Counted from the stretch's first letter, positions 8,431 through 16,465 are shown. The stretch is DNA of 55,044 bases from an uncultured Collinsella sp. (GCA_902493535.1 CABUQG010000008.1:1-55044); one strand, 5' to 3'. A program made the numbers and translations. Notes: generated by a model not told the origin, from the letters alone.

Positions 8431-8580
8431 AAAATCGAGCGTGGATATTCTTCCGTTTGAAATCGAGCGTGGATATTTTCCCACTTTGCCGTGCCATCAA
8501 GTCCAAAGTGGCAGATTATCCACGCTCATTCACTAAGCGGGAGATTTTCCACGCTCGTGTGTCCGATAATCCACGCTCGA
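8431..8580. repeat. Five copies of a ~24-bp motif starting GAGCGTGGA
   Basis: Two copies run forward (GAGCGTGGATATT at 8437-8449 and 8464-8477) and three run reverse (cores TCCACGCTC at 8519-8527, 8548-8556 and 8570-8578). The extended unit reads about GAGCGTGGATATT, then CYCCCRCTTTG. Copies two and three form a near-perfect hairpin with 24-base arms; its inner arms are CCACTTTG (8481-8488) and CAAAGTGG (8504-8511). No coding sequence covers them. Confidence 0.75.
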
Positions 8581-8609
8581 TGACGATGACCAACCTCGCC
8601 CTGGCCTAT

Positions 8610-8826
8610 GTCTCGACCTGTAACAGTAAGAGGGTTATTCCTCCCCTATCTGTTACAGATCGAGATGTTTCGCAGAGACCCCCGCTTACGTCTCATTCTG
8701 TAACAGTAAGAACGGTTTTCAGCCTCTTCGTGTTACGGATCGAGATGTTATCGGCCTTCCCTTGGCAATGTCTCGATCTGTAACTATAAGGAGGGTCTTC
8801 AGCCCACTCGTGTTACGGATCGAGAC
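8610..8826. repeat. Three-unit array of 57-bp inverted repeats, exact 80-bp period
   Basis: Units at 8610-8666, 8690-8746 and 8770-8826. Each begins near GTCTCGA-CTGTAAC and ends near GTTACGGATCGAGA, so each can fold into a hairpin with a 12-15 bp base stem and a variable interior. The spacers are 23 bases each. The first bases of neighbouring units are exactly 80 bases apart. A perfect 14-bp palindrome GTTTGGCGCCAAAC (8840-8853) follows the last unit. The rest of 8109-8920 shows no gene. Confidence 0.8.
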
Positions 8827-8880
8827 AAACCTGAAGCTTGTTTGGCGCCAAACACGCTGACTTATCGACATAAATAGAAA

Positions 8881-8911
8881 CGGGCCCTGTCCCACAAGGG
8901 AACAGAGCCCG
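8881..8911 (-). terminator. Terminator of tRNA-Thr(TGT)
   Basis: CGGGCCCTGTCCC (8881-8893) pairs with GGGAACAGAGCCCG (8898-8911), with TTTCT beyond it on the minus strand. It lies 9 bases past the tRNA 3' end. The minus-strand arm also contains GGGACAGG, but here it is in the stem. Confidence 0.8.
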
Positions 8912-8920
8912 AAACTCTCA

Positions 8921-8995
8921 TGGAGCCAGTGACAGGAATCGAACCTGCAACCCACTGATTACAAATCAGTTGCGCTACCGTTGCGCCACACTGGC
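8921..8995 (-). tRNA. tRNA-Thr (anticodon TGT)
   Basis: 75 bases with acceptor GCCAGTG/CACTGGC, anticodon stem-loop ACTGA-TTTGTAA-TCAGT and encoded CCA. It stands alone with its own promoter and terminator. Confidence 0.96.
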
Positions 8996-9025
8996 ACACT
9001 TGGCGCTTTCGCGCGAAGCCTGTTA

Positions 9026-9054
9026 AGAATAAAGGAATTACGGACGGGGCGCAA
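9026..9054 (-). promoter_or_regulatory. Likely promoter of tRNA-Thr(TGT)
   Basis: Minus-strand TTGCGC (9049-9054), a 17-base spacer and TATTCT (9026-9031), placed 31 bases ahead of the mature tRNA. Confidence 0.6.
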
Positions 9055-9142
9055 CAGGCCACACGGCGTTATACAAATATGCAAAATCCAGCAACAACAG
9101 GTACCAGGCCCGTTCATTTCTGTCGGTTCGCCCTCAATCTCA

Positions 9143-9215
9143 AAACCATTCGTCAGAACGAATAGTTTTAATTACAATTGCTATATATAAAACTATTCGT
9201 TTTGACGAAGGGTTT
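9143..9215. promoter_or_regulatory. Large inverted repeat, probable operator/promoter of the HTH-HipA-like gene
   Basis: Two 28-base arms (9143-9170 and 9188-9215) are inverted copies with 26 of 28 positions matching, around a 17-base AT-rich centre containing TATATA. Each arm also carries a smaller palindrome, ATTCGTCAGAACGAAT (9148-9163) and ATTCGTTTTGACGAAG (9195-9210). It ends 4 bases before the start codon, so a protein bound there would block the gene. The downstream protein's own N-terminal HTH is the obvious candidate binder (inference). Confidence 0.75.
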
Positions 9216-9219
9216 CGTG

Positions 9220-10560
9220 ATGCTTACTACCAAGGAAGCCGCCGAGCTGCTCGGCATCACTCCGCGCAGGGTGCAGGAGCTCATAAAAAACGGAGCACTT
9301 GATGCCCGCAAGGCTTCTGGTGTATGGCTCATCGACAAAGACAGCGTCGACACGCGACTCCGTTCCGTGACCAAAACGGGGGGACGTCCCCGCCGCGGCC
9401 ACGGTAAGAGCGAGATCGCGTTCACCCTCATGAATCGCACGCACGAAGTCGCTCAGCTGGTCTACAGCACATCGCGAAAAGACTTTACCCATATCGGCGC
9501 CGACATCGATTACGCCCACGCCCCTATTGGAGTATTTGGCCCTAATAGCCCCATATCGCTCGACTCTTTCCGCACTTGGTGGCGTGGCCGCGGTATCCCG
9601 CTCGCACGCATTGGGCTAGCCTCCCTGCTTGCAGAAGCCGCAGTTGATGTTCCCGATGAACTCGTACAGCGAAATCTTGGCCTCTCCTTATCCGACCAGT
9701 ATTGGATTAGGCCCCAAGACTCCGGTCTCGCGTGGAAAGATATCAATTTCTTCAATAATGCTTTTGATGACGTCTCGCTAACCATTGCACCCTTCGCCCC
9801 AGAGGGCAAGGCAGCTGCTGCCAAGCCCGACAACACCTCGGACGGCAATCTTCAAAAGTACTGGACATGCGAGGGTGACCGTCGAATCCTCCACAAGGCA
9901 GGTGCGCATCTAAACCAGGAACCCTATAACGAGATGGTGGCGACCGCACTCCACCGTCGCATCCTAAACGCCTGCGATTATGTGCCTTACTCGCTCGAAG
10001 GCGCGGGTACTTCCGCCTTGAGCACATGCAATGTCTTCTTAACTGACGAAGAAGAATATGTCCCTGCGTTCTATGTAAACCAGCATGCAAATGCAGACGA
10101 GCGACTAACCGATTACGAACGGTATGTAGCAAACTGCGAAGAGCTTGGAGCGACAGATATAAAAGACGCCCTTGACCGCATGATCGTGTGCGACGACATC
10201 ATCGCCAACTATGACCGCCATTGGCGTAACTTTGGCCTTGTGCGAAACGTAAACACGCTAGCCTGCAGACCAGCCCCCATCTTCGATTCGGGCTCATCAC
10301 TCTGGTGCAACATATCACTAGAAGAGCTTAGGGCGGGAGAGCACAGTTTTACCAGCGCACAATTTCATTCAAGCCCCGCCAAACAAATGTTGCTCGTCGA
10401 GGACATGGGCTGGTTTGACGGCGACAAACTCGAAGGCTTCGTTGACGAGGCAATCGAGATTCTGTCCAGAAACGACGCGCTCACGGCAAGGCTGCCATAT
10501 CTAAAAGAGGCGCTTACATGGCGCCTCGAAAGAATGATCGACATCGCTGAATGGAGTTAG
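9220..10560 (+). CDS. Excisionase/MerR-type HTH fused to a HipA-like kinase domain
   Basis: 446 residues from the ATG at 9220, chosen because the product then opens directly with the HTH MLTTKEAAELLGITPRRVQELI and an AAGGG site precedes it; a start 42 bases earlier would lie within the operator. Residues 1-45 are a MerR/excisionase-like winged helix, and 46-65 a basic linker (GGRPRRGHGK). Residues about 205-446 have HipA/CtkA-type kinase features: DGNLQKYW as a glycine loop, K226 as a candidate catalytic lysine, the catalytic NYDRHWRNFG (D332, H334, N337) and the metal site PIFDSGSSL (D356). In classical HipBA the antitoxin HTH is a separate protein; here the DNA-binding and kinase parts are one chain. 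No partner gene is adjacent. It might be a toxin kinase, or a DNA-binding regulator with kinase activity. Confidence 0.75.
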   Translation: MLTTKEAAELLGITPRRVQELIKNGALDARKASGVWLIDKDSVDTRLRSVTKTGGRPRRGHGKSEIAFTLMNRTHEVAQLVYSTSRKDFTHIGADIDYAHAPIGVFGPNSPISLDSFRTWWRGRGIPLARIGLASLLAEAAVDVPDELVQRNLGLSLSDQYWIRPQDSGLAWKDINFFNNAFDDVSLTIAPFAPEGKAAAAKPDNTSDGNLQKYWTCEGDRRILHKAGAHLNQEPYNEMVATALHRRILNACDYVPYSLEGAGTSALSTCNVFLTDEEEYVPAFYVNQHANADERLTDYERYVANCEELGATDIKDALDRMIVCDDIIANYDRHWRNFGLVRNVNTLACRPAPIFDSGSSLWCNISLEELRAGEHSFTSAQFHSSPAKQMLLVEDMGWFDGDKLEGFVDEAIEILSRNDALTARLPYLKEALTWRLERMIDIAEWS

Positions 10561-10587
10561 CGAGGCAGCATTGCCCCGCCAACTTCC

Positions 10588-11265
10588 CTACCTCCCGCGC
10601 AGGGCCTTGAGCTTGGCCAGGGCATCGGGGCTCAGGCGGCTGCCCAGGGTCATCTTGATCTGCGGAGCTTCCTCTGCCTCGTGAACGTCGTTATCGATCT
10701 GTTTGATCTCGTCCACCAGCATGCGGCTCGAGATGCGCGTAACGCCCTTGCCCATGACGACAGCCTGGATCGTGCCGTCGCTCGATACCACGGAGCACGC
10801 GCGACCTTCCTCGCGTGCCTCGATGCAGAGCTTCTGCACCACGGTATCGGCAGAGACGCCCGTCGGCGAAAACTCGATGCGCACGCCGCGGGCCGGCAGG
10901 TTGGGGCGCTCGCTGGAAATATTGCCCGCGCCGTCGAACACAATCACGGCCTCGTAGCGGCCCTGGGCAAAGGCGGCGACGTCGTTGATGAGGGCGGTGC
11001 GCGCCATATCGTGAACGTCGCTGGAATACGGATCGTCGGAATGGTCGTACACGAGCTTTTCGTAGCGCGGCGTGCAGTGAATCACGTTGTAGCCGTCGAC
11101 CACCAGCAGCTCGGGCTTATTGGAGTGCACCGTCGAGACCGGATCGGCGATGGCCTGCGCAAACGCATTGCCGCCCACGCCATAGGTCGCGGCCGAAACA
11201 ATCGGCTTGGCCGAGCCTTCACCAAAGCGCTTGGCCTTAGACTTGGCGCGGTTCTTCTTGGACAT
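10588..11265 (-). CDS. NYN-domain endoribonuclease-like protein (YacP/Rae1 family)
   Basis: 225 residues. After a basic N-terminus (MSKKNRAKSKAKRFGEG) comes the NYN/PIN-type core: LLVVDGYNVIHC, YSSDVHDMARTALINDVAAFAQ, AVIVFDGAGN, then ARACSVVSSDGTIQAVV and a basic C-terminus. In Bacillus subtilis the homologue is Rae1, which cleaves mRNA in the ribosomal A site. Placed three bases after rlmB with its ribosome site inside the rlmB end, a conserved pairing in Gram-positive bacteria. Confidence 0.88.
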   Translation of the reverse strand: MSKKNRAKSKAKRFGEGSAKPIVSAATYGVGGNAFAQAIADPVSTVHSNKPELLVVDGYNVIHCTPRYEKLVYDHSDDPYSSDVHDMARTALINDVAAFAQGRYEAVIVFDGAGNISSERPNLPARGVRIEFSPTGVSADTVVQKLCIEAREEGRACSVVSSDGTIQAVVMGKGVTRISSRMLVDEIKQIDNDVHEAEEAPQIKMTLGSRLSPDALAKLKALRGR

Positions 11266-11268
11266 GCG

Positions 11269-12183
11269 CTACTCCTCCCCCATGAGCTCGCCGGCGTTGC
11301 GGCGCAGCCACTCAAAGCACAGCGCCGTGGTCGCCTGGGCAACATTGAGGCTCTCGGTCATGCCGCGCTGGGGAAGCTTGGTCAAAAAGTCGCATTTCTC
11401 GAGCACCAGGCGCGAGATGCCGTCGCCCTCAGAGCCCATGACGAGCGCAACGCGGCCCTCGAAGGGAGCATCCCAGCAGCTGCCCTCGGCATGCTCGGAG
11501 GCACCGCCCACCCAAAAGCCAGCAGCCTTAAGATCGTCAAGCGCACGAGCGATATTGGGAACCTGCGCGATGGGCAGATGCATGACGGCGCCGGCAGAAG
11601 TCTTGTAGCTGCCCACGGTCACACCGGCGGCACGCTTGTTGGCAATGATGACGCCCGCCGCGCCCACGACCTCGGCAGAGCGCACGATGGCGCCAAAGTT
11701 ACCGTCGTCGGTCACGTGGTCGAGCACCACGACAAGCGACGGACCGTCGCCCGCGCGGTCGAGAATATCGGCAACATCGGCATAGGGGAAGTTGCCAACC
11801 TCGAGTGCGATGCCCTGGTGAGCGCCATGGCTCGACAGTGCGTCGAGCTGCGCGCGCGGCACATACTTAATGCGGACACCCGCGGCGTTGAGGTCGTCGA
11901 CCAGGCGCGACAAGGCGGCATCGCGCTCCCCACCCTCGGCAATGAGTGCGCACTTGATGGGAAAACCAGTGCGTAGCGCCTCGGCGGCAGCACGACGACC
12001 TTCGATAAACTCGCCCTTGGGAGCCTGGACAGCGTCGCGGTTGCGATCGCGCTGCGGACGTGCGGCCTGGGTGCGATCGCGCTGGCCCTTGGGAGCGGCA
12101 GCGCGATCATTGCGGCGAATCGGACGCGAGCCAGAAGCAGCCTGCTTGCCGCCACGAGGCGCACGCTTGCGATTGTCGGCCAT
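11269..12183 (-). CDS. rlmB: 23S rRNA 2'-O-methyltransferase, TrmH/SpoU family
   Basis: 304 residues. The first ~60 are basic and low complexity (RKAPRGGKQ-like, rich in K, R, Q). They are followed by a SpoU substrate-binding domain starting FIEGRRAAAEALRTG and the knotted SpoU methyltransferase domain: LDHVTDDGNFGAIVRSAEVVGA (motif 1), LVMGSEGDGISRLV (motif 2) and MTESLNVAQATTALCFEWLRR (motif 3). The family member RlmB methylates G2251 of 23S rRNA. AGGAGG lies 8 bases before the start. It sits downstream of cysS, the usual order in Firmicutes and Coriobacteriia. Confidence 0.93.
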   Translation of the reverse strand: MADNRKRAPRGGKQAASGSRPIRRNDRAAAPKGQRDRTQAARPQRDRNRDAVQAPKGEFIEGRRAAAEALRTGFPIKCALIAEGGERDAALSRLVDDLNAAGVRIKYVPRAQLDALSSHGAHQGIALEVGNFPYADVADILDRAGDGPSLVVVLDHVTDDGNFGAIVRSAEVVGAAGVIIANKRAAGVTVGSYKTSAGAVMHLPIAQVPNIARALDDLKAAGFWVGGASEHAEGSCWDAPFEGRVALVMGSEGDGISRLVLEKCDFLTKLPQRGMTESLNVAQATTALCFEWLRRNAGELMGEE

Positions 12184-12227
12184 AAAGCGGCCTCCTTTAA
12201 ATACTTTTCAAACAGGACAAAAGAAGC

Positions 12228-12257
12228 GACCGCTTAAGACGAATAGCTCAAGCGGTC
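12228..12257 (-). terminator. Hairpin downstream of cysS
   Basis: GACCGCTT (12228-12235) pairs with AAGCGGTC (12250-12257). On the minus strand it is followed by GCTTCTTTTGTCC, a usable U-rich tract. It would separate cysS from rlmB. Confidence 0.65.
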
Positions 12258-12262
12258 GGTAC

Positions 12263-12362
12263 GGGTTTTCCAAGTGCCCGAGATTGCCGTGAAAGAGGAG
12301 CGACGCGTACTTGAGTACGCGAGCGACGGTTTGAACGGCAAGGTCGGGTGCTTGGGAAACCC
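12263..12362. repeat. 100-nt imperfect inverted repeat directly after cysS
   Basis: Two 28-base arms (12263-12290 and 12335-12362) are near-complementary: GGGTTTTCCAAGTGCCCGAG at the left end against a right end whose reverse complement begins GGGTTTCCCAAGCACCCGAC. The 44-base interior contains a second hairpin GCGTACTTGAGTACGC. It begins 8 bases after the cysS stop codon. A 3' structured RNA or a mobile repeat are both possible. Confidence 0.7.
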
Positions 12363-12369
12363 GCGGGGA

Positions 12370-13836
12370 TTAGAGAGATTTGATACGGGTGCCGGCGGCG
12401 GTATCCTCAATGGTGAGGCCCAGGTCCTTGAGCTGATCACGGATGGCATCTGCCAGATCCCAGTTCTTGGCGGCACGAGCCTCGGCACGAGCCTCGAGAA
12501 TCTTGGCAGCGGCCTCGTCCACGTCGTCGCCCGTGTAGGCAACCAAACCGGCGGCAACGCCCAGCAGGCCCAGCGGCAACTCGACCTTGGGCTCGGGAAG
12601 CTCAACGCCAAACGTATCGAGCAGCTCGGCCAGCGTATCGGCGGCAGCCAGGGCTGCGGCCTTGTCGGCAGCATCGCCCGCCTGCTCCAGATACTGATTG
12701 CACTCGGTGACAAAGCCAAAGACAGCACCCATGGCACCGGCGGTGTTAAAGTCGTCGTCCATGCACTCCTTAAAGGCGGCGCGGGTCTCGGCGGCCTTGG
12801 CGGAAAACGCCTCGGCGGCACCCGCATCGGCATCGGCCGTCGCATGGTTCGCAGCCCAACGAAGGTTCTCGACCGTACCGGCAATACGCGTGAGTGAGTT
12901 CTCGGCACCCTCCAGGCGCTCCCAGGAGAAGTCGAGCGGCGAGCGATAGCTCGTCTGCAGCATCAACAGGCGCAGGGCCGCGGCAGAGTGCTGCTCGAGC
13001 ACCTCGGCCAGCGTAAAGAAGTTTCCGAGCGACTTGGACATCTTCTCGCCGTCAACCAGCAGCATGCCCGTGTGCATCCAGGTGTTGGAGAAGCCCTGGT
13101 GCCAGGCGCAGGTGGCCTGGGCGCACTCGTTCTCGTGATGCGGGAAGGCAAGGTCGGAGCCGCCGCCGTGGATGTCAATCGGGGTGCCCAGGTAGCGGTG
13201 TACCATGGCGGCGCACTCGGTGTGCCAACCGGGACGGCCCTCGCCCCAGGGGCTCGGCCAGCTGGGCTCGCCGGGCTTGGCGGCCTTCCACAGGGCAAAG
13301 TCGAGCGGGTCGTTCTTGTCCTCGTTCTCCTCGATGCGCGCGCCAACCATAAGGTCGTCGATGTTGCGGCCCGAGACCTGACCATAGTCGGGATCGCTGC
13401 GCACGGCAAAGTACACGTCGCCGTTATCGGCGGCGTAGGCGTGGCCCTGCTCGATGAGCGTCTTGATCATGGCGATCATGGGGCCGATCTCCTTGGTGGC
13501 GCGAGGACGCACATCGGGATCGAGCACGTTGGCGACGCGCATGACGCCGATGAACTTGTCGGAGAACTCCGTCGCGACCTCGGCGGCGGTACGGCCCTGC
13601 TCGTTGGCGCGCTTGATGATCTTGTCATCGACATCGGTGAGGTTCTGGGCAAACGTGACCTCGTAGCCGCTCGCGATGAGCCAGCGACGAATCACGTCAA
13701 AGCTGATGAACGTGCGGGCATTGCCGATGTGGATGTTGTCGTAGACCGTGGGGCCGCACACGTACATGCGGACCTTGCCGGACTCGATGGGCTGGAACTC
13801 TTCCTTTTTATGGGTAGCGCTGTTATAGATACGCAT
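12370..13836 (-). CDS. cysS: Cysteine--tRNA ligase
   Basis: 488 residues, class I synthetase charging tRNA-Cys. Motifs: CGPTVYDNIHIGNAR (zinc ligand and HIGH-like site), WHTECAAM (zinc ligand), HGGGSDLAFPHHENE (further zinc ligands) and the KMSKSLG loop. A C-terminal DALR-type anticodon domain ends KDLGLTIEDTAAGTRIKSL. Its AAGGAG ribosome site overlaps the ispF stop, so it belongs to the disA-ispD-ispF-cysS transcript. Confidence 0.98.
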   Translation of the reverse strand: MRIYNSATHKKEEFQPIESGKVRMYVCGPTVYDNIHIGNARTFISFDVIRRWLIASGYEVTFAQNLTDVDDKIIKRANEQGRTAAEVATEFSDKFIGVMRVANVLDPDVRPRATKEIGPMIAMIKTLIEQGHAYAADNGDVYFAVRSDPDYGQVSGRNIDDLMVGARIEENEDKNDPLDFALWKAAKPGEPSWPSPWGEGRPGWHTECAAMVHRYLGTPIDIHGGGSDLAFPHHENECAQATCAWHQGFSNTWMHTGMLLVDGEKMSKSLGNFFTLAEVLEQHSAAALRLLMLQTSYRSPLDFSWERLEGAENSLTRIAGTVENLRWAANHATADADAGAAEAFSAKAAETRAAFKECMDDDFNTAGAMGAVFGFVTECNQYLEQAGDAADKAAALAAADTLAELLDTFGVELPEPKVELPLGLLGVAAGLVAYTGDDVDEAAAKILEARAEARAAKNWDLADAIRDQLKDLGLTIEDTAAGTRIKSL

Positions 13837-13839
13837 TCG

Positions 13840-14334
13840 TTACTCCTTAACGGTTTTCTGTAGCAGGCAGACGGCCCAGGCGCCGATTCCCTCGCCCTGG
13901 CCTTCCCAACCGAGCTTTTCGGTCGTAGTGGCGGCGACGCCCACGTTTTCGACGTCAACGCCCAGGGCATGGGCAAGGTTGGCACGCATGGCATCGCGGT
14001 GCGGGGTGATCTTAGGCTGCTGGCAGGCAATGGTGCAATCGGCATCGACAAACTCGAAGCCCAGCTCGCGCGCGTAGTCCATCACGCGAGCGAGCAGCAC
14101 CATCGAATCGGCACCCTCATAGGCGGGGTCGGTATCGGGGAATAGCTTGCCAATGTCTCCCCCACGGCAGGCGCCCAGAATGGCGTCGGCCAAGGCGTGC
14201 GCGAGCACATCGGCATCCGAGTGGCCCAGCAGGCCGCGCTCGTAGGGAATGTCGACACCGCCGATGATACATCGACGCCCCTCCACCAGACGGTGAACGT
14301 CGTAGCCATGGCCAATGCGCAGGTTACTGAACAT
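13840..14334 (-). CDS. ispF: 2-C-methyl-D-erythritol 2,4-cyclodiphosphate synthase
   Basis: 164 residues from the ATG at 14334, selected over an 11-residue longer form because GAGGA lies 8 bases ahead and the product then starts MFSNLRIGHGYDVHRL, as in the family. Active-site features are the metal ligands in GYDVH and HSDADVLAHA, and the C-terminal TTTEKLGWEG. It cyclises CDP-ME2P to ME-cPP in the non-mevalonate (MEP) isoprenoid pathway. It overlaps the end of ispD by 11 bases, so the two pathway steps are translationally coupled. Confidence 0.96.
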   Translation of the reverse strand: MFSNLRIGHGYDVHRLVEGRRCIIGGVDIPYERGLLGHSDADVLAHALADAILGACRGGDIGKLFPDTDPAYEGADSMVLLARVMDYARELGFEFVDADCTIACQQPKITPHRDAMRANLAHALGVDVENVGVAATTTEKLGWEGQGEGIGAWAVCLLQKTVKE

Positions 14335-15052
14335 GGGGAAGGTCCTCTCCCTCGGCCATACGGCCAAGCAGAATCGCGGTTACGGGACGCAAGTCCTCGG
14401 GCACCGTCACCTTAAGGTTATCGCGCGGGCTCTGGACGCAGCGGACGCGCCCACCCATGCGCTCGACCAGCGACGAATCATCGGTACCGATAAAGCCCTC
14501 GGCGATAGCAGCGGCGTGAGCGCGCTTCATGGCGTCGACGCTAAAGATCTGCGGCGTCTGCGCGGCCCAATAGAGCTCGCGCGGCGGCGTCTCGACGATA
14601 TTATCGCCGTCGACGATCTTGAGCGTGTCGATCGCGGGCTGACCGCACACGACACCGTCGAGCGAGCGGTCGCCCATGAGCACGTCGATAGCGTGGTCGA
14701 TGGCCTCGGTCGTAATGAGCGGACGAGCGCCATCGTGGATGGCAACGTATTCAAAGCCCGCCGGAGCCGCATGCACGCCGGCACGGGTGGAATCCTGACG
14801 GGTATCGCCGGCGTCGGCAAAGCTGATGGGCGTGTCATAGTCAAACGGGTCGATGGCCAGGCGGCGCATCTCGGCACGGCGCTCGGCAGGACACACCACC
14901 ACGATGTGGCCGACCTTGTCGCTCCGGTCGAACGCGCGGATGGACCAGCTCATAAGCGGACGGCCCGCCACGTTAACGAGCTGCTTGCCGCCGGGATTTC
15001 CAAAGCGCTGACCGCTGCCGCCGGCAACGACCACGGCGCATACGGGCGCCAT
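14324..15052 (-). CDS. ispD: 2-C-methyl-D-erythritol 4-phosphate cytidylyltransferase
   Basis: 242 residues. The N-terminal nucleotide-binding stretch VVAGGSGQRFGNPGGKQLVNVAGRP and the IHDGARPLITTE motif define IspD. The C-terminus GRVRCVQSPRDNLKVTVPEDL is also typical. It makes CDP-methylerythritol from MEP and CTP. Its start overlaps the disA stop by one base (TAATG). The third MEP-pathway gene in the window, ispE, lies elsewhere at 34888. Confidence 0.96.
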   Translation of the reverse strand: MAPVCAVVVAGGSGQRFGNPGGKQLVNVAGRPLMSWSIRAFDRSDKVGHIVVVCPAERRAEMRRLAIDPFDYDTPISFADAGDTRQDSTRAGVHAAPAGFEYVAIHDGARPLITTEAIDHAIDVLMGDRSLDGVVCGQPAIDTLKIVDGDNIVETPPRELYWAAQTPQIFSVDAMKRAHAAAIAEGFIGTDDSSLVERMGGRVRCVQSPRDNLKVTVPEDLRPVTAILLGRMAEGEDLPHVQ

Positions 15053-16119
15053 TATGCGTTCCCCTGTTTGGTGCCCTTCATGCGGTACAGCGAGTCCGCA
15101 AGAATGGCAGGGTTGTTGACGCCAAAGTCGCCCAGGCGCTCCGGATCCTCGCTAATGTCGTCCATGAGCTCCTGCAGCGAGCCGTACTCGTCGACGATCT
15201 TCTCGGCCACGCCGTCGCGCACGACGGACACACGCGAAAGCGTGCGCAGGCCCAGCGGCGTCATGACGGAGTCCTCGTCCAGGTCGTCATAGCCCAGAAC
15301 TGCCGCCACGTGCTGCGGGTCGGACAGGTCCTTAGGCGTCATGCGAGCGAGCTCTGCACGAATCTTCTCGGCATTAGCCTCGGAAGAATCACTTGCATAG
15401 TCGCGGATCATCAGGTCGTATTCGGTATCCATGCTGGAACCGGCGAGCTGCTCGAGCTGCATCTGCACGAGCTTGCCCTGGTTGCCCAGCTTGACGATGC
15501 AATCCTTAAGCTCGGTCTTTGCTTGCTGCATGATCTCGAAGCTCGAGAAAATACCGGTAATGTCGGCGAGCGTAACGTAGTCGTCGAGCTCGAGGGCCGT
15601 CAGGCGCAGCAGGGAGCGGTCGAGCGACTGACGAGTAGTCTGAAGCGTGGCGACGAGCTGGTTGACCGAGCTCATGATGGTGGTGACGGGCTGGATCTCG
15701 TAGCTCTTGCCGTGAACGTACACGTTAACGACGGCACGACGGGCCGAGACCGAGATCACGATGGCATCGGTGAGCACCGACATGCGAGCGGCGGTGCGGT
15801 GACGCATGCCCGTCTCGCTTGTGGCAAGCGAGGGATCGGGATTGAGGTGGAAGTTGGCGCGTAGGATCTGGGTGAGGTCGCCGTCGATGACGATGGCACC
15901 GTCCATCTTGGAGAGCTCGAACAGACGGTTCGAGGTGAACGAAATGTTGAGCGGGAAGCCGTCGTTACCGGCAGCGAGCACGTTTTCGGTGTCGCCGACG
16001 CAGATAAGGGCGCCCAGATGACCGGCGATGATCATGTCGAGGGCGGTGCGGATCGGCTGACCAGGTGCCGTCAGGCGGATGGCCTGTTCCATACGCTTTT
16101 GCAGCTCGTTCTTATCCAA
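15052..16119 (-). CDS. disA: Diadenylate cyclase, DNA-integrity scanning protein
   Basis: 355 residues, full length for DisA. The DAC domain carries the DGAIVIDGDL (DGA) and TGMRHRTAARM (RHR) motifs that make c-di-AMP. A linker and a C-terminal HhH DNA-binding region follow (LGLRTLSRVSVVRD, then YGSLQELMDDISEDPERLGDFGVN). The start codon is TTG at 16119 with GGGAG 8 bases ahead; the nearby ATGs are out of frame. DisA scans DNA for branched structures and lowers c-di-AMP synthesis on meeting them. radA, its frequent neighbour, is not in this window. Confidence 0.96.
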   Translation of the reverse strand: MDKNELQKRMEQAIRLTAPGQPIRTALDMIIAGHLGALICVGDTENVLAAGNDGFPLNISFTSNRLFELSKMDGAIVIDGDLTQILRANFHLNPDPSLATSETGMRHRTAARMSVLTDAIVISVSARRAVVNVYVHGKSYEIQPVTTIMSSVNQLVATLQTTRQSLDRSLLRLTALELDDYVTLADITGIFSSFEIMQQAKTELKDCIVKLGNQGKLVQMQLEQLAGSSMDTEYDLMIRDYASDSSEANAEKIRAELARMTPKDLSDPQHVAAVLGYDDLDEDSVMTPLGLRTLSRVSVVRDGVAEKIVDEYGSLQELMDDISEDPERLGDFGVNNPAILADSLYRMKGTKQGNA

Positions 16120-16273
16120 GGCATCGCTCCCATCGTATACGCTCCATAAACGCTAAATAGTTTCTCACGGTTTGTCCCCGCGGCGCTTGCGAAATCCGAT
16201 GCTTACAGAATGAGCGAACACAGCTGAGAGCCCAACCCAAATGGGCTGCTTATGTGGTAGCATCGGGATTCAC

Positions 16274-16423
16274 ATGAATGAGGGAGTAGTCGCGTGGCCG
16301 GGTTCGCCTCCGGTGGCGCGGCAAGTCAACATACTGGCCGAAACGGTCTGGCTTGCCTTAATGAACGAGACTCGTGGCTGTGCGCGCAACGCGTACGCCA
16401 CGGGTCTTTTTTGTTACTCCCCC
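16274..16423 (+). ncRNA. yybP-ykoY manganese riboswitch
   Basis: The leader has the conserved parts of this class: GGGAGTAG at 16282, a long P2 arm, CTGGCCGAAACGGTCTGGCTTGCC, then AACGAGACTCGTGG and, after a hairpin, CCACGGGTCTTTTTT. The 5' GGGAGTA pairs with the 3' TTACTCCC. It lies 43 bases ahead of mntP. Mn2+ binding is expected to raise expression of the exporter. Confidence 0.93.
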
Positions 16424-16465
16424 AAGAGGTACACGCGGGCTCGCCCGCAGAGAGGGAGCCAGACT

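Noticed and set aside
8610..8826. CRISPR array
   Set aside because: Repeats are palindromic over 57 bases with variable interiors, spacers are only 23 bases, only three units occur, and no cas gene is present.
16241..16465. N-terminal extension of MntP
   Set aside because: It overlaps the manganese riboswitch and has no transporter features; the ATG at 16466 gives the exact family start.
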